This document shows, in pieces, positions 22,130 through 35,273 of a stretch of DNA of 64,000 nucleotides. The number at the start of each line of letters is the position of its first letter. The stretch's first letter is position 1. The notes beneath the pieces were generated by a model. The model saw only the letters and a program-made list of their open reading frames with translations, ran no database searches and was not told where the DNA came from. A program made the position numbers and the translations under genes. The DNA is from Holacanthus passer (lineage: Eukaryota > Chordata > Actinopteri > Pomacanthidae): NCBI GenBank assembly GCA_025331565.1, contig JAFREQ010000035.1:3968001-4032000 (forward strand). Direction: 5' to 3'.

Positions 22130-24289
22130 TCTTAATGTTATATATTGATGCAGTTCTTATGATTTTATTGGCATTTTACTTCCAATATTAGCAGAATAAC
22201 ATGTGATCAAATTAATTTTTTCCCCTACTTTTCTCCCCTCATATTCTCTAATGCACATACAATAGGGTGCAAAAGGCAATTATAATTTTCATGCAATGTA
22301 CCAACTCTAAATATTTTTCCCAGCAAGAATGCAATTTATTTAATACTAATTAAATATACTGCAACTTGTACTAGTGGTCCTATTAGTGTCCAGCAAGAAA
22401 TACCAGCATATCTGCCCTTCATTATTGTGCCCCTTCTTTAAAGTATAAACACGCACGATGAGTTAACTTGAGTTAACAAGTAAACAGACCTCTAACTGAG
22501 AAAATAGGTCTAAAAGATGCCCACAGGCTACAGCTGTATTTGAAAAAATAAAAATCCAGATGTGGTGACATATTTTAGTTTTTAGACATACGTGAGTAAT
22601 TATAGAAAGAGACCACTAGATGTCAGAATAAGTCTGAGAAGATGCCCAAGCAACACCTCTGCACACAAAGTGAATGAGAGTAAATGTGGGATTTAGGACC
22701 TTCTAAGAAACTGTCTGCTTTTCTTTGGTCAAGCACTTTTTAAATAAATGTGGAATGTTAATTTCTATTGTCATTTAACTTATTTATTAACTATTAAGAA
22801 AAACTGCTGTTCAAATAATTAATATAGCAAGGTATATGGTACAGCTTACAAACAGGTGCACATATTATAAGCATTTGTCTCACTTGCTGTACCAATATTG
22901 TGTAACATTAATGGTGAATATGAGCTACTGTACATAAAAAGGGTCTGTTAAAATCAGAGGTCTCAGGTGGACGCAGTTGTTTTGATAAAGCAAAAACAAC
23001 AATGCCACCAGTGACCACATCTCACAATATCTGTATTAAATTGCTATGGAAGATATCTGACACCTTTGCTGTTGTTGCCTGGGCAACATAACCCCGGCCA
23101 GAGGGGACACGTCCCTGATGAGTAATTATACTGCAACCAGTCTACAAAGACATTTTAATTAACAATGGCAGTGCAAGATCAATGGCTAGGAAATGCTCTC
23201 CATTTATCTCCTCGCTATGTTTGATGACAGGCAAGTGTTGCGTAAGCATCACATTCATTCAACACAGCAAAGACGGGTCATAGTTTATAAAAAGGCAAAT
23301 GAATGGGCCACTCCTTGAACTGCATGAAAATACATGTGGTCCAGTTGGATTTGTCTTTGTGAAGGGTGTCACTGAAACTGTACATTGCACAAACACATAT
23401 AAACAGACACTCAGACAAAATACTTTAGTGATCGCCTTCTTCTTTCAGCTGTTCCCCAAGTACTTTAGTGACCCCAGAAGGAAATGACATGTTACAGTGG
23501 TTTGCCTCCAGTTTCAAAGCAAGATTTATGGTAAAAAGTTGTTAAAGTCCAAAAGTAAACAAAAAATAGGGGAACGAGATTGTGCAGGAAGAAAGACCCT
23601 CAGGACCCTTTTACTGTTTCCTTTACTTCTAATCATTTGGAAGATTTTCATTTAGATAAATGTCTATGAAGTGACTGTTGCTGAATGAGGTAACACAATG
23701 GTGATTGAGCCTATATCTCACTGACGAAAGTCTAACAGTGTCAGTGGCACCATTCCCAGAAATAATGCTGCATTAAGTTACAGCTAATGCAAACCAAACA
23801 TTTCCTACTGCTGCAGCTTCACATTAAAGGCTGACTTTTATTATGAAGTAATCAAAATGCAATGTGAAATGCAATGCGTTTGACAGCGAGTTTAGCACTT
23901 GCCACTATGTTGATCCAAAATGCATCCACAAAACAGCATTTATGGCATTTATTGACATCAGACCGGTTTGAAGTATTGTAGGGCGTAATCGAAGAAGAAG
24001 GAGCAGCCACAGTGAGGTGTTTGGTGAAGAGCTGCAAATCATCTCAGGGAGGAAACCAAGTCCTTTCACTGTGCCCTGCTGTCTGCAGATTCACGCTGTG
24101 TGCAGCATGAGTCTAAAATTAGATCTAGATTGCTCACAGAATGATGAAAAAATTCCAATTATTTCCTGGTTTCTTTATTAATACAACAATAGTTTGGAAT
24201 TCTGTGACCTGTAGTATTAGACCCCATTTGTTGTTACCACCAGTGACCACAGGTGTCGCCAAATCAGCCAGGGCTAAAATCTTGAGGAT
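22130..24289. other. Intronic sequence upstream of TRIM32, nothing recognised
   Basis: This is AT-rich sequence within the ASTN2 intron and 5' of TRIM32. I see no gene, clear transposon or long simple repeat, and the short open frames have no domain character. Confidence 0.5.
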
Positions 24290-24571
24290 TATAACTTTTG
24301 GTAAAAGTAACAATACCACAGTGTACAAATACTGCAATTTAAAATGATTAGGAAAACTATTAGCATCAAAATATACCTTATGTACCAAAAGTAAAAGTAT
24401 TCATATTGCAGAATAGCCTCAGAATAATGTATATTATATTATTCATTTATGATTATTACTTCATTAATGTGTGCATCACTTTAATGTTACATTGGAAAAT
24501 GTACAAGTACTTCAAAATTAATCAAGTACAGTACTTGGGTAATGTGCTTAGTTACTTTTTACCACAGCCTG
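24290..24571 (-). repeat. CAGTGGTGGAA-family element, reverse orientation (copy 3)
   Basis: Read on the - strand it contains the family words: GTACTTGATTAATTTTGAAG near its start, CTTTTGGTACATAAGGTATA in the middle, and ACTGTGGTATTGTTACTTTT near its end. The + strand ends with a degenerate TTACCACAGCCTG where the consensus terminus would be TTCCACCACTG. It is shortened relative to copy 1. Confidence 0.6.
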
Positions 24572-27059
24572 TGTACTATTAATGTCCGCCAGCTCTGACA
24601 ATCACATTACCTTGACTATGTTTTATTTTCTCCACAAATACTTTAGAGTGCCAAACCTTTTATGGAACACAGTTGTGTACATCGATGTAAACAGTTGTAA
24701 TCTGGGGTAAAATGAGGTAAAGGTGGTGAGAGTGAATGAGCCTGACTACCCACAGCCAACCTGAGCTACAGGGATTTACTGTGAGAGCTCTTTTCGACAG
24801 CTCTTTTCTGCGTCTGTGTTGCCTCAAGAAGTGCATGTAATTGGGCTCTTGGGCCACCCGTTGAGCCTGTTTACATACTGTTGCACATGAAGTTACCACC
24901 CACCCTTTCAACTGCTTGCCAGTGTCTTACAGACGTACACAGGGAGTAAGCCACAAAGACATACATAAAGAGATGTATGTACAGACTTAATTCTCTCTCA
25001 CACACAAACACGATCGCCGGGGTCAGAGCTACAGCTGAGGACACAGGGGTCATGTCCTTGGTGTTTTTATAGGGAATTGGGAAGTTGATATCAATATATT
25101 TTAGATTTATTAGATAAATATGTTTAGTATCGTACTTACCAGAATCTCCTGAACTTATAAACCAAGTAACTTTTTTTTTCTATCGCAGCAAATTTTCTAT
25201 CTAAGTGTAACCTATAAGCTTATTTTTCTATTAGGCTTTTATCAGGCTGGTAGTGTAGAATATTAGGCCTGATATTAGGCTTTTTAACAATGCAGCACAG
25301 TAAGGACTTTTTTTGCATGCTCTGTAATCAGATGATTTCTGAAACAAAACTTTTTGCATGTTTGAGTTACATCAAGGCCTTTCCAGTCTCTATTACTTGG
25401 TCTGGATTTGAAAACTCATTTGAGATACACTGTAATTTCTTCATGCTGCATTTGCATGGTTGAATTGTCACATCAACTTGGCAGCTCTGTGATTTTCCTC
25501 CTACAAATAATACTAGTTAGAAAACAGTCCTTGAAAGCATCCCGACCCGTGTTATGTTATTCTCAGAGCTGTTAAATGCCTCACATGTGTTGGAGTGTGT
25601 TTGTGTTTGAGGAATGAATGGTTGAAGGTTGACACACCCTTTTCGTGTCTCGGCTTAACTTATTTAACATTGCTTACAATACAGGAGTGAGAAGTGACAT
25701 TGCACGAGTGGATCTATTTGGGCGTGTTTCTCTCTGTCTCTCACGCAAATGCTGCTTGAGTTCATCCACTGTATGTTGTCTTTTTGCCACTTAAAATAGT
25801 TTGATGGATGTTTGAGTTCACTGTCATTAGAACCATTAGCAGGAAATAAGTATTTTATATATTTACCCTAATAGGTGCAAATTACCTCACCTTGAAAAAT
25901 ACCAAGGACTTTTCATGCTGTTGTACCCACTTTGTTCAGGTTTAGGGTTTCACTTTCTTGCTCTGCGTGTCTATATGTGCACTTATGTAATACTGTATGC
26001 ATCGATCCATCCATGTGCCTCTTATGCACATTAGTGGGGTTGCGTGATGGTAAATTGATGGTAACCATGGCGCATTCTTTTTCTAAAGCATTTATTCTCA
26101 GCTGATGGTGTTTTTTTTTTCATGTGGACAAAAACGCTTTATTATACTGCACAAGCTGTAAGTTACTCAATATTCTGACCACATGCACTTAATTATAATA
26201 CATATTCAGTGTTTAAACTGCAATATCTAGCGTTTGATGAGTGAAATCAAACATGTGCAGATATACAATTCTCATGCATCATGGTTCCTCCATATTTTGT
26301 AGCACTGACTGATGATGCATCATCTCTCAAAGCCACAGTGTAAGCTGGTAATTCCAACTTTAATATCTTTTTTGTCACTGGAAAGAATCCCTTATTGCTT
26401 ATTTGGAAAACACATATTTGTCCTCTATTCTCTATACTCTTAAAAACAAGACACAAAAAACACATCTGCCTCATCAGCCCAGATGGCAGATCTGCTCCAC
26501 TGTAACATGTGGCCTGATGCGTCCTCCAGATGAAACACTCAACACCCGAGTAGCATTTTCCCCTGCTTCTACTCCTCCCCTGCTTCTGTCGCTGCCTCCT
26601 CTTTCCGCATTGTGTGTTGTTTTCTCACCGAAAGAGGAAATGATGACAGAGAATCCCCCCCAAACTTCAGTGAGAACATCAAATAGTGGTAATTGACGCT
26701 TAGGAGAAGAAGCCAGTGACACCCCTCCTCCATACCCATTCATCCTTTGTCTCTGAAAGCTGATGACAGTAAGGGATTAGTTGTTGTTTTTTCTTCTTTT
26801 CCTTGGCAGCAAGTGAAAGTAAATCCAGATGCGGATGCTCTGCGCAACTGTGGGACTGTGAATGTGCTTTGCGACTCCAAGTGAAGATTAATAAATTGTT
26901 TCATGGAAATGATGATGAGAGAATGTTTAGGAAGAGGAGATTGTTTTTACAGAATAAGTATGAAAGTGAAAGAGGTAGTTTTCCTCTCTATTCCTAAATT
27001 GAATAATTATTGTTGTTAACTTTGTCTATCCCCCCCTCCTCTCCTGTGTACCCCTTCAG
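24572..27059. other. ASTN2 intron c-d, 3' part, nothing recognised
   Basis: No exon, RNA gene or named repeat was recognised. The end forms a strong pyrimidine tract (about 27024-27057) for the acceptor of the exon at 27060. Confidence 0.5.
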
Positions 27060-27382
27060 AGGTAACAGACCAGGGGGTTGGCGTAGGTGGGCGGCGTGAG
27101 CTGAAGTCGGTTCCCTTCATCAGCTACCTGTCGGCGCTGCAGAAGAGCCAGCTGTTGACTGACGACATGGTGAATGGCGTGGAGATCCGCTGCGAGGAGA
27201 AGGGCAGCTGTCCAGCTGGCTGCCACCTGTGCCATCACCAGGCCGTGATGGGAGGAGTGTCAGGGAGAGGCCGCACCGGTAACAGCAGGAGCGGAGAGCA
27301 GCCTTCCCCCATCCCTGTGCTGCTGGAAGTCAGCCGCGTGGTGCCCCTCTACAGCCTGGTCCAAGACAACGTCACCAAAGAG
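27060..27382 (+). CDS. astn2: Astrotactin-2 internal exon d (end of MACPF, EGF-like cysteines)
   Basis: The exon runs from a CCCCTTCAG acceptor to an AAAGAG|GTGAGA donor, 323 bases, phase 1 in and phase 0 out. It encodes RRELKSVPFISYLSALQKSQ, then a GVEIRCEEKGSCPAGCHLCH cysteine block (the start of an EGF-like module), then SPIPVLLEVSRVVPLYSLVQ. The order matches astrotactin, where the MACPF domain is followed by an EGF-like domain. Between the cysteine block and PSPIPV a Gly/Arg/Ser-rich segment (about 27241-27300) appears longer than the equivalent I recall in mammals. Confidence 0.95.
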
Positions 27383-28554
27383 GTGAGAAAACAGCATGGG
27401 GGTAGGACGTCTGTGCGTGTGTGTGTCTGCTTGTGTGCACGTGCATGAAGGAGAGAGGCTGAGAAAGTGACCGTAAAACCAGAGAATGACAAAGAGAATC
27501 AACTGGAGCAATGTGATGCATCAACATACCGGTTGGAGTTGAAAGAGAAAAAGCAAAAATAAGAAAAGCATCCACATACAGGAATGGACTTTTATTGCAA
27601 AATCAAAAGTGTTTTTGAATTTGGAGAATGAAAAAAATACAAAATGTACAAAAGCCTGGATTTCTTTGAAATTAATTTTGTGAATTATTAATTTAGATTA
27701 ATATGAAGTGTGTCAACCTATTATTAACAATTTTATGTAAAGCTGCGACCACTTCTGCAAACAGAACTCTATAGTACATATGAAGCAAATTAACACATAT
27801 ACGTCGTGTCGCCCTCTGGCAAAGGGTGCAGTCTGTTCTGCAAGTGTCGGCCTGATCTGTTTATCGTTTAGTATATTTTACTTACATGCAATCTCACGCT
27901 ATTTGGTGGTGGCGTTATCATTCCATACTGTACATATCCATTGTCCTCTGAAGCCTTCAAGTGATGCAGTTGTAAAAAGTCTCCTCTAGGTGGCATGAGT
28001 TGGTTAACTTTGACCACTGGAAATGAGCACTGTAATACAGAGGGCATAAAAAAGATGACATCATGGTTTTCTCCTCTTGTGGGAAAGTCGATGTGCATGT
28101 GTGTGAGATGTATGTGTGTGTCTGTGTCTAAACAAGCGCACACAGCTGAATGTAATATCAGCTTAATGGCCGCATGTTGTGTTTATGATTCATCCTGTAT
28201 GAAAAGTCAGTGAAAGTTAATCATATCAGATTTCTTTTCCATAAGGTAATTTAGGAGGGGGCTCTGGCTTCACTTGACATTTAGTTTACCACATTTTGCT
28301 CTGTTTGGGCTTCATCTTGACATTGTCTCGCTATCTAATATCCGGTACGTGTCTCCTCTGTGCGTGTGTAAACCAACGCAGAGCTGTTTGCAGGTGACTC
28401 ACACCCAACACACACGCATGCACACGCCATAGGGAGCAGACTGGTTCACGCTCCCCCCAATCAAGCATCTAATTACCTTACCTTCTGAAATTACTGCAGG
28501 CAACAACAATACCAGAGGCAAAAAGACAAACACACACACATAAATATATATGCA

Positions 28555-28556
<2 letters not shown>

Positions 28557-28591
<35 letters not shown>
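28557..28591 (+). repeat. (CA)17 microsatellite
   Basis: An uninterrupted CA run, preceded by a shorter CA patch and TATATA. Open frames across it are artefacts of the repeat. Confidence 0.97.
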
Positions 28592-29057
28592 CAAAGCCCC
28601 CTGTACGTGCTGCCCATAACAAGCACCACAGCCTCAAAGAAAAGAAGGCACAATCAATAGCAGACGATCCCTAGTGGGCCTCATCGATAGCTAAACGTGA
28701 GGAAGAGCAAAATGTCTCTTTTCCCTCTCTTCCAAACACCTCGCTATCCATCCTTCTCTCTCCCCCTACCCAACCCGTGGTCTTCTGGGGATGTAGGGAG
28801 TGAGATGTATGAGGAGGAGGAGAAGGGGTAGACTGCAGTGGATCGCTCTGGCAAGCCCTTCTGAGGTAGCTTGAGGCAGGATTATTAGCTTCTTATTGAT
28901 GTCATCGACCTCTTGGGAGGGAGGGGAGTCCATCACTCTGCTCCTCTTTTCCTCTCTTTCTCTTCTTCTCTTGGCCGCCACCGCTGCTGCCAGTCTGAAA
29001 GGCACATACGTACAGTATATTGCATTAGGGACGAGCGACACAACAACCTGCCCCTCC

Positions 29058-29062
<5 letters not shown>

Positions 29063-29090
<28 letters not shown>
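29063..29090 (+). repeat. (CA)14 microsatellite
   Basis: An uninterrupted CA run flanked by CGCACA on both sides. It is followed by CT-rich then GT-rich sequence. Confidence 0.97.
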
Positions 29091-29099
<9 letters not shown>

Positions 29100-29784
29100 A
29101 GCGGCTCGTTCTCCCTCTCTCTGTCTTTGTGTGTGTGTCTTTCTCACACACACTTTGCTTGAGACTGTCTTTCTACTTGGCTGGGTCTATCGGGAAAGAC
29201 AGATGCCATGTTGCAAAAGCTTTCTCAGAGATGAGGTTCTTTTTTTTTTGCCTGAAGCAATCAAAATAGAGGCTTAGTCGTCCCGCTTATGATTAGGTGG
29301 ACTGAGGTCATACCTATATGTGCATGCATGTGTGTCTGTGTATCGGGTTTACGTGGACCTGTCCCTCTTTCTTCGACTCCCTTCCTCCCTCCTTTCTCGG
29401 CTACCTGCATCTTTCAGTGGCCTCTCCCTGGCTGCCTGACTGTTTGACAGGACATGTCATGTCCCTTTCACATAAATCTCCTCATTATTAAGCCAGAGGG
29501 GGATTTTGTTACGATGTGAAACTACCCCTTCCTTGAAAAGACCCCTACAGGGACTGAAAAGAAACAGAATTAAATGGTAGATATCTGTATTCTTCTTTGC
29601 TTGGCTCAGTCAAAGAGGAGAATGGGGAGTAAAGTATTTCTTTGTACATGCTCCCACTAATGACATGACCAATGACTAGTTCAGGATTTGGGGAAAATAA
29701 TACCAGGAAGACTGATCCGATCAGTCAATATTGGATAGCTACTCGAGTATTTCCCAAAAAACATGTTAAAGACTCGATGTACCC

Positions 29785-30245
29785 GACATATTGTCTCACT
29801 TACCTCTTGTGGTATCTATTCACGCTGGTAGTTTTGGCTTGAAGTATCCAGATTTTAAGATGTCTGTCCATGCCTCCACCCCAGCACAATGAAGATGAAT
29901 GGAAATTCATCGCAGCATTGAAACGTGACATTTAAAAAATTCAACAGCGGCATCTCTTTCCAGAAATAAAGCCCCTGCTGGAACATCCACAGGTCTCACT
30001 GTCCAACTGTTGCTATAGAGGCTATTTCGTCAGTAGGAAGACGTTCCAATGAAAACTGCTTAAAGCGAGGTCTGTGGGTTCTGCAGAGTAATGGGGACAC
30101 TTTGTTTCTGAAAGTTTTCGGTGTAATGTTTCTGCTAATACCACAAATAAAATTCCATTCACCTCCATTGTATTTTATCCCAAATCCTTAGCACATAAAA
30201 CCAGAACTATCTGCATGGGCTAAATAGTGAACTGACCCTTTAAAA
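29785..30245 (+). repeat. Probable fish interspersed repeat
   Basis: Segments such as AGTATCCAGATTTTAAGATG, TTCCAGAAATAAAGCCC and ATCCACAGGTCTCACTG in this order resemble a common percomorph repeat recalled from other genomes. The class is unknown and the borders are approximate. Confidence 0.4.
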
Positions 30246-31267
30246 TACTCAATAAACATAGATATTTTAAAGTAATTATTACTGTTTGGTGCATTAGCCA
30301 CCAGCATTACAATAACAAAACTTCTTCTGTAGAAACATAATTGTCTCCAAATTTGCTTATGCACTCATTAGTTGTGTGTGCAGCTAAATTTGTAGATACA
30401 TCATCGTCTTTTCTTTTATGTAAGTAACGTTTTTGGGAGGAAAGGTTTGCGGTCTGCTCCCTCTTTGTCTTGGTATTCTCAAGTTGCTCTTTTGTCGGGC
30501 TTGGCTTGCTCTAAACCTGGTCTTGACTTGAATTCGACTGGAACCGGTCTTGGAATTGGCTCGAACTCGACTGAGGTGGTCTTGCTTACGGGCCTGGTGT
30601 GTGCACGCAAATACACACACGCACACAGATACTCCCCTGTTTTAGTGCCAGAGAAAAATACCTCAGTGGATAAATAAATAAGCTAACGCCTGTGGAGCTT
30701 GCCAGTGGTCCTGTGTCCCGTTGCTGTGACTGAATTATGGCAAACCTTTTGAACAAATTGGTTGTGAGTCTAATGGGTCAGAATGCTCTATATCTTGCCG
30801 AGTGGCCGCTGTCATGCTCTCACCATAACGCACTACTGCAGCCCCTCGCAGGGACGTGTCCAGGAAATTTTCACCCGGGGCAGGAGGGGGCACAGAATCA
30901 AAAGGGCAACAATATATTTGCACCAAGATGAAAGAGTTATAGGGGCATTTCCCACAAGAGCAAGGCAGGGATATTTGCAGTGGGTGGAGAGAGCTTGCTT
31001 TAGGGGACATTCTTAACCAATGCAATATGAGGTTATGAGTGGACTGAATATAATAATGAGCAATTCAACAAAAATTCAACATACCCTGAATGTGGCTGCA
31101 AACTCGAGGCAATAGTCTGCCACACAGCTCAATCCAGCAGGTTTCATAATCCAATGTAAACATAAGAGTAAATGAAATGCAAATTCCCAGGAATGTCACT
31201 TCAGTACCAAGGAGAGCACACTCCTATAGATCATTAAACAGATTCATATAATCTCTCTATGGCTAGT

Positions 31268-31480
31268 ATATTAGGAACACCTAGTTAAAAGTAATGCGGT
31301 CTAATACAAGAGCCCTGCAAGAAATCCTACCTCAAAGTTATAATGTTTTATAGAGGTGTTGATTGTGGTACTGTTGAACTGACACAGTACAACTGAACAG
31401 CACCACAAACTGCATTCTCCAACTTTCATGAAGGTAGGATCATTTTATCAAGGCGTTCCTAATAAACTGGCAACTGAGTG
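31268..31480. mobile_element. Small non-autonomous element with TTAGGAAC/GTTCCTAA ends
   Basis: The left end contains ATTAGGAAC (31270-31278) and the right end GTTCCTAAT (31455-31463), which are exact reverse complements. Internal text (GTCTAATACAAGAGCCCTGC, then GGTGTTGATTGTGGTACTG) is that of a known fish repeat whose copies end '...TTCCTAATAAAGTGGCAACTGAGTG'. It has no coding capacity. Confidence 0.65.
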
Positions 31481-34400
31481 GACGTTGTTGTCAGCATTTG
31501 GGCCATAAAGCATTAGTTGCATCAGCAGTAGCAAGGACGTGTCCTTTCTGCTATAGACTAAACAGTTTAATGTCCAAATTGACCGCACTGACACTAAATC
31601 CCTGTTTCCTGTCACAAAGAAAGACCCAATGGAAACATCCCCCCCGACAATGAGAGGTTCAATGGCAGCATCAATAATAATTCCATTAATCTTCTTGAGT
31701 GTCCAGCAGACTAAATCTTCTTGTGAGTTTTCATTTTCTTCTATTCCTCTTCTCTTGGCTTTTTTATTGTTGGCTTAGATTGTTATTTTGCGTCACATTC
31801 TAAGATAATAGACAAATAAGTCAATTTACTGCTGAAAAAGTTGGATAATCTTTGAGCATTGTCAGACTGAGTTGGCACACCTAAAAACCAATACCCACCC
31901 TTCGAGGGTTCTCCAATGACATGGCAATCCCCTATCAACCTCTAGGTGAACCAACCCTCCAGCTGCCCCCAGTGTCCAATTTCCTGGAAGTACTACTTGT
32001 GACAAGGTTCCTAGAACCAGCCCATTGGTTCCTTTGTTAACACCATTAGCCCTGAATGATTGGAAAGGATACATAAACGCATTCGTGTGTGCGCGCCCAC
32101 ACACACACAGACGTACACACTTAGGTCACTATTGATGGTGTCCTGTGTGTGCTGACTTAGACTCTTTACCACCACTGGTGATCATCTTATAAATCAATAC
32201 TGTGGGCCAGCTGGCCAGTGTTTTCATATATTAGCCTCTGAAGACGGACAGTAATATGGTCAGCTTAGACTAGACAAACAGATTAATACATTAAAGAGGT
32301 CACAATGGCCTCCCTTGCCTTCTTGTAAGTCACGACAAGCTCCTACGAAAGTGAAAGGTCCAAATAGTATTTTGGTGCCAGTGAGTCTAGCAGGGTCTCG
32401 ATGATGTCAAGGCTTGGAATTTGCGGCTGGAGCTGTTGCTGATGCTCCGTGGCCTCGCTGTTCACTGATCTTGTCTCCTGCTCAAACCAGGGGGTGATTA
32501 CATTTCAGCTCAATTTGTTCGGTATTGATAAAGGTCAATAGAGATGAATTGTGGCATATTTGTGAAACGGTAGAAGTGTGTGTTATTGTAACCATAAGGG
32601 GCATCACCGGTTCCTGAAAGCAAATCTGTCGTGACTGTACAAAATCTCTCTTACGTAGTTACTGTCAGTGCTCAGATAGGACCGTCTTTGTCAAAACACT
32701 CGCTCCATGAAGATGAAGCACAGTGGATAAGGTTTGTTTCTCACCCTTATGCGGCCAACGCTGAATATATGGATCTATAGCGTTCTGGGAAATGCATGAT
32801 CTGTGGTTAATCAATACAGTATAGGGTGTCCTCCTCTTTTCAGCTATGACTTATCTAGTGACTGCATTAAACACAGAAGTACTCTCTCCTGGGCCTTTCG
32901 GAGTGTTTGCGCGTCTCACTGAAGGATTTTCCTCGCTGACCCGAGCCTTTTTTCTTAACTTGCACTAGCAGGACATATTGCTGTCTTCACCGCCACGCAC
33001 TTGACATATTATCACTTTACATCTATTAGCCATCGCTTTTTCTTGCTTTCCTCTAAATCCTCATCTCTGTTTTACCTCCTGTGCCCCCCGCCCAACCCCC
33101 CACCTCATTCTCTAAACCACAATTAGATTCCCTGTTTACCCAGTGGAGACTGGCTTGCATTACTCTTCAAACATAAACACGGCGGTAATCGCTTTGTCTA
33201 TTTTTCACATGTGCAGCCATGCAATCAAGCGCACAGACCCATATGGGGTTTTTCTAAGAATCTGGTGGTGGTAAACGCATGGCGGTCCTGTGGTCTTTCT
33301 CTCTTCTGCCCCTAGCAGCGGAGGTCATTTCTCATTTCTCATATTTGTCTAGTCTGTGTGCGTGCATAGACCTTGAGTCCAGGTTTTTCTTGTTGCCTTT
33401 GTCTGTGGCCTGCTTCCCATTGACATGAGGTGACAAGACCCCTGCTGCTGTTGTTTTCTGGCAGCAGTTAGCCACATGGGTTCAGGCAAGGGGGGAGAAA
33501 TGTAATTACCTTTTTCCCCTTTTTGGTTTTCCAGGGGGTTATTATATGGCCATGGATTACAGTGCTTGCCTACCCCCTATAATAACTGCTCATTCAGCAT
33601 GCTCATTTAGAGGGGCTTGTATTGGAGGATAAATAATGGGAAAGCCTTCCTTGCAGAAGGATCCTCATCCTATCCCACAGTAAGGTGGGGAATTCTTTGG
33701 GACCTTGGAGTCTCCTTTTTTCACACCTTTGTTCCCTCGTTCATCTTGTTGATATTTTATTATCCTACTTCCTTAGGTCTCACCAGCCTCGCTCCCCTGT
33801 TTTTCACCCTTGCCGCTCATTTAGGTCACTTTCACTCTCAAGATCCTTCGCTTTGAGTGAAAGCAAGTGGTATTGGAAGAAGTCAGTTCCCATGAAAGAC
33901 CGTTGAGCCTCCTTTTCAGCTAACAATGCAGTGTTGTGGAAATGCTAACATCAGCCTCTGAGTGCATACCCTGACTCTTTTTTTGGCCAAGCCGTCTGCC
34001 TTTCTGGTCAGGACTATGCCCAAAGTCATCTCAAATGTCACTTTCACTAATCAACGCACTGCAGAAATCTTCCTTGGCATTTCTCCAATGAAATGAAACA
34101 ACCAACTGTGGAAATCAATCTTTAATTGGAGTGTGCGTCTGAGCGCGCACATTCGCATGTGCCCATGTGTGCACGCCGCATGTGCGCGGTCGCCTTAAAA
34201 GATGTGTGTGGTCTCATCAGTTCCTTTGCTTTCGGATAAGTGAATGTCATGGTGTATTGGAACAAAGGAGTGGCTCCTCTCTGCTTTTTGTTGGATGCCT
34301 GGTACCCAGTGATAATGTTTCCGCATGGTTCCAGTGTCCTATTTTTGTGACCATGATCAAGTACATCTCCAAAGTTGTCTGCATGAGGCAGCACTGCCAA

Positions 34401-34636
34401 CCAGTTAGAGCACATAAATAACTGAGTGCTCCATTGATCCATAGTGTGACAGGGGGAGCCAGAGTGCTTGCGAACTCCCTTGAACTCACTCTCTATCATG
34501 CCTGTGGCTTTAGGGAAAGCCCTGACATTATACTTTATTGCTTTGACGGTTATATTGGCATTTTGCTGCCTTTTAGAGGATGACTGAGCTTGTGCCTTTG
34601 ATTTTTCTTTCGCCCGTTAATGAAGCAGCACAAGGA

Positions 34637-34668
34637 GATGTTAGGAGATGATGTCATCTCCTAACATC
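34637..34668. repeat. Perfect 15-bp palindrome with 2-base loop
   Basis: Bases 34637-34651 (GATGTTAGGAGATGA) are exactly reverse-complementary to 34654-34668, separated only by TG. The centre includes TGATGTCATC, a CRE/AP-1-like variant. The function is unknown. Confidence 0.9.
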
Positions 34669-34904
34669 CTCCCCCTCCATCCCCTTTCGCAGACAGACCG
34701 ACAGCACCACCGACCGATCCGCACACACACACAAATATGCACACAGAATGGAGGAGGTGGGGAGTGTCACAGATTTCACACCTCCATCATAAAAGTCACA
34801 GCGCATCTATGATATCACAGTGTAAGCTTGTCGATGTTAGTGAGATGTTCCTGCCTTCCGGTAATTGGGAACGGTGGGTATGAAAAGGTCACTCTGTGTG
34901 TGGG

Positions 34905-35040
34905 TGTGTGCGTGTGTACCCGTACTTCTGTCTTTGTGAGACCCATTGTGAGTTCTAGACCTTCAGCGAGAGGACATTGTTGCAAAGTGAGGACATTTTG
35001 GCCAGTCCTCACTTCATCAAAGGGCTGTTAAGTTGAAGCT
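34905..35040 (+). repeat. Fish repeat of the 'gaggacattttgg' type
   Basis: The sequence carries TGAGACCCATTGTGAGTTC, GAGAGGACATTGTTG and GAGGACATTTTGGCCAGTCC, resembling a common vertebrate repeat often found beside CA/GT repeats. A GT-rich patch (about 34893-34917) lies at its left edge. Confidence 0.45.
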
Positions 35041-35273
35041 GATATGTTAGCACTTACGGATAATTTTAGGGGATGAGGACAATGAAAATTAATATAGTCA
35101 GTGGGAGTCATCATATGGACAGAAGTACGAGGATGTGTGCCTATGTGTGTTCTGGGATGTGGAGGGCGCTGGTGGAGAAGGTGGGCTGAGGTGGGGGTGG
35201 GGTAAGCATACATGGACAGGGAGCGCATGTTCCAACAGATAATTGCATTTCTCTCACCTGTTACCCTTTACAG

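Larger units (their letters stand above)
14295..27059 (+). other. ASTN2 intron c-d, host of nested TRIM32
   Basis: This 12.8 kb phase-1 intron contains the complete TRIM32 gene on the - strand (about 18470-22060), two copies of the CAGTGGTGGAA repeat (15201-15505 and 24290-24571) and a Tc1-type miniature element (17263-17710). I see no other genes in 14295-15200, 15506-17262 or 17711-18470. The only features noted there are poly-A/T patches such as 16268-16285. Confidence 0.85.
27383..35273 (+). other. ASTN2 intron d-e
   Basis: This 7.9 kb phase-0 intron holds GT-rich sequence just after the donor, two CA microsatellites (28557-28591 and 29063-29090), a fish repeat (about 29785-30245), a small inverted-ended element (31268-31480), a 15-bp palindrome (34637-34668) and a GAGGACA-type fish repeat (about 34905-35040). 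The stretch 31481-34600 shows nothing recognisable apart from possible conserved non-coding sequence near 33525-33620. Confidence 0.75.

Noticed and set aside
28399..29269. Several open frames rich in CVCVCV or THTHTH
   Set aside because: They are translations of the CA/GT microsatellites.
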